From Paraspadella gotoi (taxonomy: Eukaryota > Chaetognatha), in NCBI GenBank assembly GCA_051294375.1, contig CM119263.1:14931574-14995573 (forward strand): DNA of 64,000 bases, read 5' to 3'. Made by a program: the position numbers and the translations under genes. Below, in pieces: positions 27,301-39,300 of the stretch. A model generated the notes under the pieces. The model was not told where the DNA came from. It saw only the letters and a program-made list of their open reading frames with translations, and did not search any database. Position 1 is the first letter of the stretch. Each line of letters starts with the position of its first letter.

Positions 27301-30300
27301 ATCGCATAATTTTTCAACTTGCATAATTTTTTTAAATCTGGTTTTATAAGACATCGAGGATGGAATCGGAACCAAGAGACGGAATCGAAATCGGATCGGA
27401 TCAGCGACTCGGATGAAATCAACCAAGGACTCGATGATTGGATGAATCACCATCTGAATTTGAAGCGGCTAAGAGAGAGAGGGAGAAGGGGTAGAGCGAG
27501 TGAATAATTGATTAAGAGATAATGAGCTCCGCGCAAAACCGAGACGGTTGTATACGATTAAGAAAAGAGTAACAAAGGAGGAAAGGTATAAAAGGAAAGG
27601 GAGGAAAGGAAAAATAGAGAACTCCCTTTTCCATCCACGGAGACAAGAGCTGAGTTATGCTCTGCAAAAACTTTTATTTCTGTACTAAACTGCACTATTT
27701 ATCCTCATATAAATAAACCACAGATAACGTACTTTGCTCCACATTTATTTCTCGCTAACAAAGTTAGTAAAGCTTCCGGGCTCGTGAGTAAGGTGTTGTA
27801 GCGGTCAAGTTGCTACAAATTGACAAACGAGAAGAGGAGCTTTATGCCATCGGGAAAGAGAGCCCGTGTCGATGATTTTTGTATTGATTCTTAAATTCTC
27901 ACACCGTCTTCGCATCGTATTCACATAAGTAAAAAGATTTAAGTAAATGTAACTTATGTTGGGCATTACAGGCAACCCGGCTGTTGCGATAACCTTAACA
28001 TTTAACAAGTTTGAGCAAACAATGTCGGATCTGCCCACGATCATTATCGGTAATTAATTAATTAATAATTAAATTATTCAAGTTAATTAATTAACTAATT
28101 AGGCAATTAATTAATTAATTTGATCCCAAATGTTTGTTTTTAGGTCTTTTCGTTACTAACAACGACAAAAGCAATGACGACGATGAGAATAATGCCGATA
28201 ATGATTGACTTGATTTATTGACTGATTAATTATTTATTAGTTAATTGACTAATTGATTAATTATTTATGTAAATTACTGGCCTTGAAATATTATAGTGCT
28301 AAAAGGTTTGAATGCATGGTCTTCTAATAAAACTTTTAATTTTTTGAAGGCGAGATCCCCTTACTTTTACTAATTTATTATTACTGATAAATCAAGCCAT
28401 AAAATTAAGGCAAATTTGACTGACCCTGTAAGATAATATCGAAAAAAATAAGCTCTGTAAGAAGAGCATGGAGATTCTTCTGGCAATTCCATGAAGTTAA
28501 AGCAAGTTGGATCCCGAATAAAGTAAAAGTTGGCGTGATCCGAGTCAGAAATTGCTGTTTGTGATTGAAAGTTAACCTCGATATTTGTATGGATATAAAA
28601 TTTTTTCATCCACTGTGGATTATTACAACGAATGTAATGGTAAATATTTAAGTGGGCTCTCCATTCATGGATACCTGCATAAATTTTAATCATTAGAATA
28701 AACGGCAAAAAAATTCTGAATTGAATATCATAAAAAACCACTATTGACTAGGGCGTTTAAAAATAACAAAATATAACTAATCAAATAAGGTACCCTACTA
28801 TCTAGGAAAAAAGTATATGACATTTTTAATAAAAGATATCTACTCGAAAACTTATTTAATTTAAAAAAAATCAGAATGTTTCCGAATCTATATTGATTTT
28901 CCTTTCAGTAGCTTCCTTCTATTTTTTTGTAGGTCAAATCGTTTAGAAGTTACAGGCAAAAAAATATTGTTACTTCAAATGAAAAATGGCAAAAAAAAAA
29001 AATAATTTTTCACTATTTTTAGTTTTTAGTTCTTTGTTTTTATTTTAAATAGAGTTAGTTATTTTTTTAATATTTTTTTAATTTGGCAATGCTAAAGGCC
29101 TTGCACCTTTTTCTGGTTCAAAAAAGTATTATTATAGCTCTCAGAAAAGAGGGAAAGATGCACAACATTAATATTGGGGCTGCGTAGAATTGCGTTAAAG
29201 ATGTCGAAAAACATTTGACTGTCATACCTCAATTTGCTGTATAAGAGCATACCAGACAAAGTTAGGCAGTAGTTGATGCCAAGGAAGGGTATACCAAATA
29301 TTGAGAATATTATCATGATATTTTACCCATGTTTTATATACTTTTTATTGAATAAATAAATTATGTCACATACTTTTTTCCTAGATAGTACATAGCTATT
29401 TTAGTGTAAGCAAGTCTGTAAAATTCGATGGTGATGACCATTTTTTTGTATAATTTTATCTTTCTTGTCGAAAATTACGATTTTTAATGTATATAGACGA
29501 GAATCTTTATTTAAAAAAAATTCAACATTTTTCTAATAGAGAGTTCGTTTCAAAATCTGACTACCCCAAATTGCAAACGCGATTGCCAGAAATTTCGGGT
29601 AGAAAACAGTTGTAAAAACGCAGGATTCCGATAGCATTACATCTGAAGAGCTTGTCCTATTCGTTTTTTTCACATTTGATGAAGGATTTGATATCAGAGA
29701 ATTTTCAAACCTCATTTTTACTATAGAAATGAACGGGAAAGTTTACAAACTTAAAATTGCAAACGGGATTGCTATATGTTCCTTTACATGAGAGACTTTG
29801 AAATTCGCGATTCCAATAGCTTTGTGTCTGAAGAGCTTGTCCTATTTTTCTTTTTTTCATTTATATATGATTTTGACATAAAATGATCAGGTTTAAATGA
29901 AATAGTCCGGTTTGAATCGTGAAATTTTTATTTTAAAAAGAAATTAAAAGGAAGGTTGAGAAAAAAACTGATTTTTTCCTAATATCTTTTGAAGGAACAA
30001 AGATAAAGGGATGGCAATAGTACCAAATGAAGCCATAATCATAGGGCACATACAAGATACAATTTTAGAATTACTTATGCTGAAATCTCCTTACAGGGTG
30101 AGTGTCAAACTAAGTCAAAATTATAATGAATTTTAAAACTAATGAACACCCCATAAGAATAAGGTGAAAATTAAATTCTTTTTAATGATTCTGAAAGAAA
30201 AAAGGCTAAATTGTACTTTAGTAAAACTTTAAAGTTTTTTTGGATAAAGAAAATGTGAATTTTTTGTCACTTAAAATTTTGCTTGTCTGATTTTACAAGC

Positions 30301-33300
30301 ATGCTTAAAAATTCTACAAAATATTATTTACCCCCATCACAGCCTAAGTATTTTTCCTTCTTTTCCCACCAGCAAAAAGTTAACATTATCTTTATGAAGA
30401 GAACAGGGATGTTTACTGAAAGGAGCCGGAAGACATTCAACTTCTTTACTTTGATATTATTTTTAATAATAAAATAAGCGATTTTTTTAATTATTTAACT
30501 CTCACAGGCTTCATAAGATAATAACTTTCATAATATCCCAATGTTAATGTAATTTATTATATTTTTTACACAGAAATCATAAAATAACAGAAAGTTGTGG
30601 ATTCCCTTCGCTCGTTTAAGAAAAAAAAATTAACTAGCGGAATTATAAGTTTGTAAGAAAGTCAGAATCGGCGAAAAATCTTAAAAAGGCGAGAATGTTG
30701 AAAAAAGGGAAAGGAATTTTGGTTGTTTTTGGTCTATTTCTTCTAAATCCACAGGCCAATTTAGACGTTACTTAAGATTTATATTATTCCAGTCATTCTC
30801 TATCCAAAAATATAAAAACTATTATGAAAAAAGGTTTGGGATCGACTATAGAAATTTGGTTCTAATGTATATAAAATTGTTATAAAATAGTACAACCATT
30901 ATAAGTTATGATAAATCAAATTATTAAAATTTTATAAAATTTACACAAACTTTTGAAATATAAAAATAAAGACTTATAAAAATATTTTGGTAAGTTTATT
31001 TTTAAATTTTATGTTTGATAACAAGTTAGCTACATTTATTAATAATTATGAGTAAAAATTAAGTTAAAGTTAAAAAATAATAATTTCAAAATTTTATTAT
31101 TAAATTTGCATTCCTTGCAAAAAGTTGATATAAGAAAATAAAATTTTTATATCAAAATTATGTCATTAAGTTGGTTAAAATTCAGAAAAACTATAATTTT
31201 AGGCTAAAAATTATGTTATTTCCTTTCTTTTCGTTGTGTATATATAGTTAGAGAAAACAAAGTTTGTTTGTTTGATAACAACGATTTTTATTATTATTTT
31301 TATTAATAAAAATCGTTGTTATCAAACAAACAAACTTTGTTTTCTCTAACTAGGATAAAAATTAAAAAATTAAACTAAAATAATAGTTTTTAATATTTTT
31401 GACCTACTTAATAAAAAAAATTTAAAATGGATTATACTTTCTTAGATCAACTTTTTGTAAGGAATTCAAATCCGATTTTAAATTTTTTTTTTTATTTTTT
31501 CACTTTAGTCTATTTTTAATTATTATTTATTAATAAATATAACTAACAAACAGTTAATAAAATATAAAATTTGTATATAAACTTACCAAAATATTTATAT
31601 GGATCTTTATTTTCATATTATGTAAATTAAATATGGTGAAATAGCTTTTATAAAATTTAATAATTTAAGTTTTTTATACTTTATAATGTTTGCTCCATTT
31701 TAATAGTACTTTATATGCTGCAAAAATCGCCATTTCCGACAAAGAAGATGAGCCTATACAAAAAAATAGTTATCATCTACAAATTCTACAGACTTGATTA
31801 CACTAAAATAACTATGTACCTTATTCGATTTGTTATATTTTGTTATTTTTAAACGCCTTGAGATACTCTGACCTAATGTAAAAAAATATTTATTAAAAAC
31901 TTAGCAATCCCATGTCTAGTTTAAAAAAAAATTATAAAAACATATTACTTGCAGAACGACTCAATATTTTCTAGCCATTAAGTGATTAACATTTGACCAA
32001 TGACCACCAAACAAAAGAGAAAAAAACGAAAAAGAGCACCGAACAGCATTAAAACAAGTTTGAGCAAACAATGTCGGATCTGCCCACAATCATTATCGGT
32101 AATTAATTAATTAATTAATAATTAATTCATGTTAATTAATTATTTAATTAATTAATAATTTATTTATTCAAGGTAATTATTTAATTAATTATGCAATTAA
32201 TTAATTAATTTGATCCAAAATGTTTGTTTTGATTGATTAATTAACTGATTAAATAATTATTAATTAATTAATTTACTTATTGATTAATTAACTGATTAAT
32301 TGTTTGATTAATTAATACATCTTGCATTTACATTTAAAAGAAAAAGAAGCATAATCAATTCGTGAAACAGGTTGTCTTTCCATTTAAATTCATTTCCACT
32401 AAAACGATTCCATCAAAACTTGATTTCCAGTTTAATCACACACATTTCTACCCAAATACAAAATTTCAAGTCAATCGGCCCATCCACTCATAAGTAAGTG
32501 GTGTTCAAATAGTGAAATATATTTTTTTTTTTCCACTTAAACTCATTTCCACTCAGACGATTCCATCGAAACTTCATATCCAGCTCAATCACACACTTCC
32601 CTACCCACACACAAAATTTCATTCCAATCCATCCATCCAATCACGAGTAATTGGTGTTTTTTGCTAAGGTGGGACGGATGGACGGACGGACATCGTTTTT
32701 TTTTTGCATAATTTATCATAATTCGATGTTCTGACATGATATAAGTGAATGCCCGACAAGATTGAGGGGGCTGACCGACGGACCGACAAAGTGAATTATA
32801 GAGTCGACTTAAAATAATTATTTGTTTAATGGTTAATTTAAGTAAGTAGACAGGGATTTCCATTTAATTCCATTTGATTTCATTTGATTCCATCTTCCTA
32901 TAATAGGTTTATCAGAACTATCAATCTGTTTTTTAATTAAAAAAATTATCAATCAATCAATCATTGAATCAACTGTTTAAACACTAAAAAGTCAATCTTG
33001 CTTGTCAAACTTGTTTTCATTGATACTTGGAAGTTTGGTGCCATGAGTGGCATGAGTTCCTTCTAATGCTGACATCTTGTGTTAGTTTATTGACTTGGTC
33101 ACAACAAAATGCTATCTAATGACTAATAACAATATAATAACATACAAATAATTTGACGTTAATGTCTAATTGTCTATGAGACTTGTAAAACCGCGTGATT
33201 AATCAAATAGATGATCTTTGATCAATTATCATGTAGCCAGAAAATCTAATTGTTGCATAACTGATGTAAACGAAATGCAAACAAAGGAATATCAAGATAA

Positions 33301-36300
33301 TAAAACACAACATCTATGGTGGACTAAAATCCACCAACCGTTCATCAGCGGCCATTGGTGCCAAAGGCAAATCATTTGCCTCCCAACCCAAAGGTCCGGG
33401 GTTCTAGCCCGGTGTCCGCCTAGCAGTTAAGAAGGACGGGGCGCTTAACCCGCCTGTAACTCGGTGTTACAGCCTGATCCGAAGCTCAGGGACTGCTTAT
33501 ATTGAACGGTTCTATCACTAACACATAATAATAATTACTGTTTCTTCATTGGTGAGCCCGACTCCCGAGCACAACACCAACAACAACACTTTCAGGCAAC
33601 ATGCCTCAACATGGCAATGCACTTTTCTCCCACAACACATCAGGCGACATGCCTCAACTTGGTGACAAATTTTCCACCAACAACAACAATTCACTGAAGA
33701 GACGCAACAGACTTCTCCCTATGGGAGGGGGGGATGTATGGTGGACTAAAATCCACCAACCATTCATCAGCGGCCATTGGTGCCGAAGGCAAATCATTTG
33801 CCTCCCAACCCAAAGGTCCGGGTTTCCAGCCCGGTGTCCGCCTAGCAGTTAAGAGGGACTGGGCACTTAACCCGCCTGTAACTCGGTGTTACAGCCTGAT
33901 CCAAAGCTCAGGGACTGCTTATATTGAACGGTTCTAACACTAACACATAATAATAATTACTGTCTCTTCACATCTTTGAATTGCCATCTTTTTTTGTATA
34001 CATAGTAAATTTTTAGATAGAACATCACCTGGTTTACAGAGAACAGCTATCCAAATACATCCTAGTGCGTGTATAATAAAACAAAGGGCACAGATGATAG
34101 AAATCAAAGCAATAGTTTTTTGTCGTTTGGGAAATATTTTTTTTAAAGCAAAGACACCACGCTGGTATGATACAGCACGCAAGACACGTATGCTTCGTAC
34201 AAAAATTAGTGCTTTCCTTTCTTTAACAGAAATATTCAGTGATGTAACAAATGGCCATACCAAAATCTATATAAAATATAACAATAGCTAATCAATCATG
34301 TGATAAAATAAGTATCTCTTTAAAAATTGTTCAAATTTCTTTTATCAAGTTTTAAATCTTAGTATTTAGGATTTAAAACATCTGCTTACAGCAGATTCCA
34401 GCTCTATAATTCACTTTGTCGGTCCGTCGGTCAGAACATCGAATTGGATGGAATCATCCAAGTGCAAATGAGTTAAAATGGAAAAAAAATATCTTTCACT
34501 ATTTGATTATGCTTTTTTATTTTTATATTAAATGTAAATTCAAGCTCTAATAATTAATTATTAATAAATAAGTAATTAATTAATTATTAATTATTTGTAA
34601 TTAATTAATTAATTTTGTGATTGAGATTGTTGTTTTGTGATTGAGAGGCGAGACAAAGTGGAAAACGATTTTGACACGAATAAAAAAATTAATTTTAATT
34701 ATTTATGAAATTGGTACAACCAATATAAAAATTATCCATTCATTTAATAAATAAGCTATCTTGCCCCTGACTTTGGACAGGCTTTGGTGGTTTAAGGCCT
34801 CCATCACTCTTACAAGATAATGACATAGCAGGTCCCTGCAAGCTTTCAATCAAGACTCTCTCACAGTCTCGTTTATTCACTCCCAGAGTACCTGGCTTCC
34901 CTATCAATGAAGTGGAAAATATTTCAAAGAATGTTTCAATTGTATGAAAAGACCACTCCCTTAAGTATTAGATCGGGGAATACTTATTGTACTCCGCACT
35001 AGCATCAAAATACAAGGAGCTGAATTTTACGAAATTGGTACAACCAATATAAAAATTATCCATTCATTTAATAAATAAGCTATCTTGCCCCTGACTTTGG
35101 ACAGGCTTTGGTGGTTTAAGGCCTCCATCACTCTTACAAGATAATGACATAGCAGGTCCCTGCAAGCTTTCAATCAAGACTCTCTCACAGTCTCGTTTAT
35201 TCACTCCCAGAGTACCTGGCTTCCCTATCAATGAAGTGGAAAATATTTCAAAGAATGTTTCAATTGTATGAAAAGACCACTCCCTTAAGTATTAGATCGG
35301 GGAATACTTATTGTACTCCGCACTAGCATCAAAATACAAGGAGCTGAATTTTATGAAATTGGTACAACCAATATAAAAATTATCCATTCATTAATAAATA
35401 AGCTATCTTGCCCCTGACTTTGGACAGGCTTTGGTGGTTTAAGGCCTCCATCACTCTTACAAGATAATGACATAGCAGGTCCCTGCAAGCTTTCAATCAA
35501 GACTCTCTCACAGTCTCGTTTATTCACTCCCAGAGTACCTGGCTTCCCTATCAATGAAGTGGAAAATATTTCAAAGAATGTTTCAATTGTATGAAAAGAC
35601 CACTCCCTTAAGTATTAGATCGGGGAATACTTATTGTACTCCGCACTAGCATCAAAATACAAGGAGCTGAATTTTATGAAATTGGTACAACCAATATAAT
35701 TTATTAATAATTTATTAATTAATTATCTGATCAGCTGCTTACCGCTAATGATCGTGGGCAGATCCGGCATTGTTTGCTCAAACTTGTTCTAGAACGCCTC
35801 ATTTCATCCTCAATTTGGAATGAAATTATTATTTTTTATTAGTCGGATCTGCTTATCAGCAGATTCCGACTCTATAATCCCCCCCAAATCTTGTCGGGCA
35901 TTCACTTAAATCATGTCAGAACCTCGAATTATGATAAATTTTGCAAAAAAATGTTTGTCCGTCCGTTCGTCTGTCCCACATTAGCAAAGAACTCCAATTA
36001 CTCGTGATTGGATGGTTGGATTGGAGTGAAATTTTGTGTGTGGGTAAAAAACTGTGTGATTGAGCTAGATATAAAATTTTAATGGAATCGTCAGAGTGAA
36101 ATGTTCCGCATACAAACTTTGCATTTAGGAAAAAAACGACTCTTTCCACTATTGTTCAGTTGTTACTTACAATATTGATTAACTTTGTACCATAACACAA
36201 ATTAGGCTGAACGAAGGATTGGTTAAAAACATCTCCACCCCTTTCTAATGATAAAAGAGTACCATTTTGGAAACTTTTAGCAAAATAAATTATGTCCATT

Positions 36301-39300
36301 TTTGTCCATTTTTACTTACGACTTCTGATTTGAATGCCAAGGAAAGTTGAGAAAATTTTTTTACTTTGGAAATCCGTTCTTCCTTATCTTCTTTACCCCT
36401 GGGTAAATTCATTTGCTTAAATCATTTATAGTTTTCCTATGAATTAATTTTAAAGTTAACAAGTCAAAAAGTTGCAGTTTCAGTCTTTATCATAATTTGT
36501 TAAACAAAAATAAATAAAGACAACTTTTAATTTGTGACTTTTTGTGACTTGCATTTATTTTTGATAAAGAGAATATTTTTAACTCATGTATTAGTTTTAA
36601 AAGATGAGGTACATACTAACGTTATTAAAACAAAAAAAAACCGTAAAAATTTTCTGCAAAATTTGTCGATTTATTGAATCTGCTAGGCAACCAAAATTGA
36701 AATAAAATCCTCCATTACCGTTAATTTCTTTTCTTATAATGCATAAGAAAATATTTTTTTATTTGGCTCCATGTAAATGGAGTGAGAGGGAAGAGGAAAG
36801 GGAGAACAAGAAAAGGAGGTCGGGAGAGAATGAAAGAAGGGGGCAAATGGCAAAAAAAAGAAGGCAAATGGCAAAAAAATAGTGAGACAAATAAAAGGTA
36901 GGAAAAAAGGTTAAAATGGAAAGAAAAAGAGGGGAAAAGAAAGGAAAAGAATGAAGAAGAGAAAAAAGGTGAAGAAAGTGGAAGAGTGGCAAAAAAAGGT
37001 AGGGCCAAAAAAATGGTAATTGACGGCGTGAGAAGTAGGGGAGGAAAGAGGGAAAGAAAAATACAAATAAAGAGAAGAAAAGAGATGAAGAAAAAGAATC
37101 AGGGAAAGGGTATGGGGAAAAAAAATTGTATGAGATAATGTGGCGTCCTGCCTAAATAGTTTTGTGTAAGCAAGTATGACGCGGCTCATAAACGCTCAGT
37201 TCGAACTGGCAATAAGGGGACACTTCGAACTGCACTCTGCCACTGTTCCCTACAACAGTTCATTTTTTAACCATTACAGGGAATCCCTGCCACGATTTTT
37301 GAAGGGGATCGCAGATTGAAGCCCGATCCCGCCGCGAATCCCGAGCATAATTCACTCACTCTTTTTCCTCTTTCTCTCTCTCTCTATGGCTTGCGTAATA
37401 TCTCCAAGTATGACGCGGCTCATAAACGCTCAGTTCGAACTGGCAATAAGGGGACAAGGATATGGCCTGCGTAATATCTCTGTGTAAGTAAAAGACGATT
37501 CTTATGAGGAATTCAATCTTTAAAAGTTATCTTTACCATAAAAATTCAATCATATTTAATTCTAAAATTAAGATTTGATTGACAATCATTGAAGAAATCA
37601 TGTCTTACCGTATTTTAAACTCATAGAAATTTACCTGGAAAGTACTATGTCATAAGAGGAAGATAACTATAGCCTACCGTTTTTTTAAATAAAGAAAGCT
37701 TCATACTAACCAATGATATCAAGAAAGATGGTAATTATTGAAGTTCAGATTTCGTTGTCTAAAAGACCGAAAATGAGTTTAAATGGAAAAATCATAAGTC
37801 ACGTTTACTTGACTCTTTTTGCTTATAATTAATCTAATTAATCCTAATTAGATAAATGGATTGAGATGAAATTTTGTGTGAATAAAGGAAAGTGAGTGCT
37901 TGAACTGAATATAAAGTTTTGATGGAATCGTGGGAGTGGAAATGAGTTTAAATGGAAAAAAACAAACGTCACTTTTACTTGAATTTTTTTTATATTTTAA
38001 AGTTTCTCTCTATCTCACTGAAATAAAATGATGTATTGGCTGATTAATCAGTTGTTTGAATGATTGATTGATAGATGATAGATTTTCATTAATTAATTAA
38101 TGAAAGTAAAAAAATTATGCAACTTTACAAAATTAAGCCAGTTGACCAAATTATTCCAGTTGTCCAAATAATTCAAGTTGACCAAATTAATTGGAATTAG
38201 GGTTAAGAATTAGTCTAAGAACATATTTAGGTTAAATATTAAAGTTAGAATTAGTGTTCCGATAACCGTTAACTGTTATTAACGGTTAAAAATCATTTTA
38301 ACTTAACCGTTGATATATTTACTTTAACGGTTAAATTCGGTTAACTTTCAAATGTGATTTTTTTCATTTTTTGGTATGAAATCTTTAAATTGAAAAAAAA
38401 ACTATTTTTTTTCTTATCTTCTCTTATTCTCCTCTCCCCTTCTCATCATATTTTTACCCCTCTCTCTCTTCTCCACTTTTTCCTTGCTTTTTTCCTTTGT
38501 TATTTTCTTTTTTTTTCTATCCTAATCTCTTTCTTATTTTTTCTTCCCCTTTATTTATCTCCTCCGGTTCCTTTCTTTTTCTTTCTCACTTTCCCCTTTT
38601 TCTTTCCTCCTTTTTTCTCCCTTTTCTTTTACCTTTTCCTTTTTTTTCGCACTTCCATGCAATAATATATTTGCAATTTAGCTAAAAATAAATAATCCCT
38701 CTTATTTTACTTTTTCTCTCTTTTTCTTTCCCTCTTTAAAATGAACAAAGAAGCAAATGAAATAAAACCGAATGAATGAAAAAAATTAATAAAAAACCAA
38801 ATAAAAAAACTATTATAAAAAATTTGAAAATTGATAATAGAAGGAACGAATCTTAAAAAGACATTAAGGCTAACTAAAACTCTCCTTCAATAATGATGAT
38901 ATATTTTTAAATTAACTTCATACAATTGAAACATTCTTTAAAACATTATACCACATCATTGATAGGGAAGCCAGGTACTCTGTGAGTGAGAGAATCTTGA
39001 TTGAAAGCTGGACCTGCTGTGTTATTATCTTGTAAGAGTGATGGAGGCCTTAAACCACCAAAACCTGTCCAAAGTTGGGGGCAAGATAGCTTATTTATGG
39101 ATGAATGGATAATTTTTATATTGGTTGTACCAATTTCATATATTTATTAATCAATAAATCCTTCGATCAATCGATAAATCAACCAGTCTATCAATAAATT
39201 AAAATTCATCTTTATATTTATGGTCAATGACCATTTGTCATGGACTCATGGTTTATGAAAGACTAACAACAGAAAACAATCATTCAAGAAACTAACAACT

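Larger units (their letters stand above)
28745..31863. mobile_element. Long-inverted-repeat element (about 3.1 kb)
   Basis: The left arm starts GCGTTTAAAAATAACAAAAT at about 28752. The right arm ends with its complement, ATTTTGTTATTTTTAAACGC, at about 31842-31861. The similarity continues inward for over 100 nt (29392-29500 against 31700-31825) once a small element in the left arm is removed. The interior is AT-rich without a usable frame. It sits in the intron between exons 8 and 9. Confidence 0.6.

Noticed and set aside
28675-28741. Extra S5-like segment upstream of exon 9 (VFYDIQFRIFLPFILMIK)
   Set aside because: Including it would break phase with exon 8, and an acceptor (TTTATGCAG) lies just after it.
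33940-34001. Extension of exon 8 into CIQKKMAIQRCEE
   Set aside because: It runs into the LTR element; the donor at 34001 gives exact phase with exon 9.
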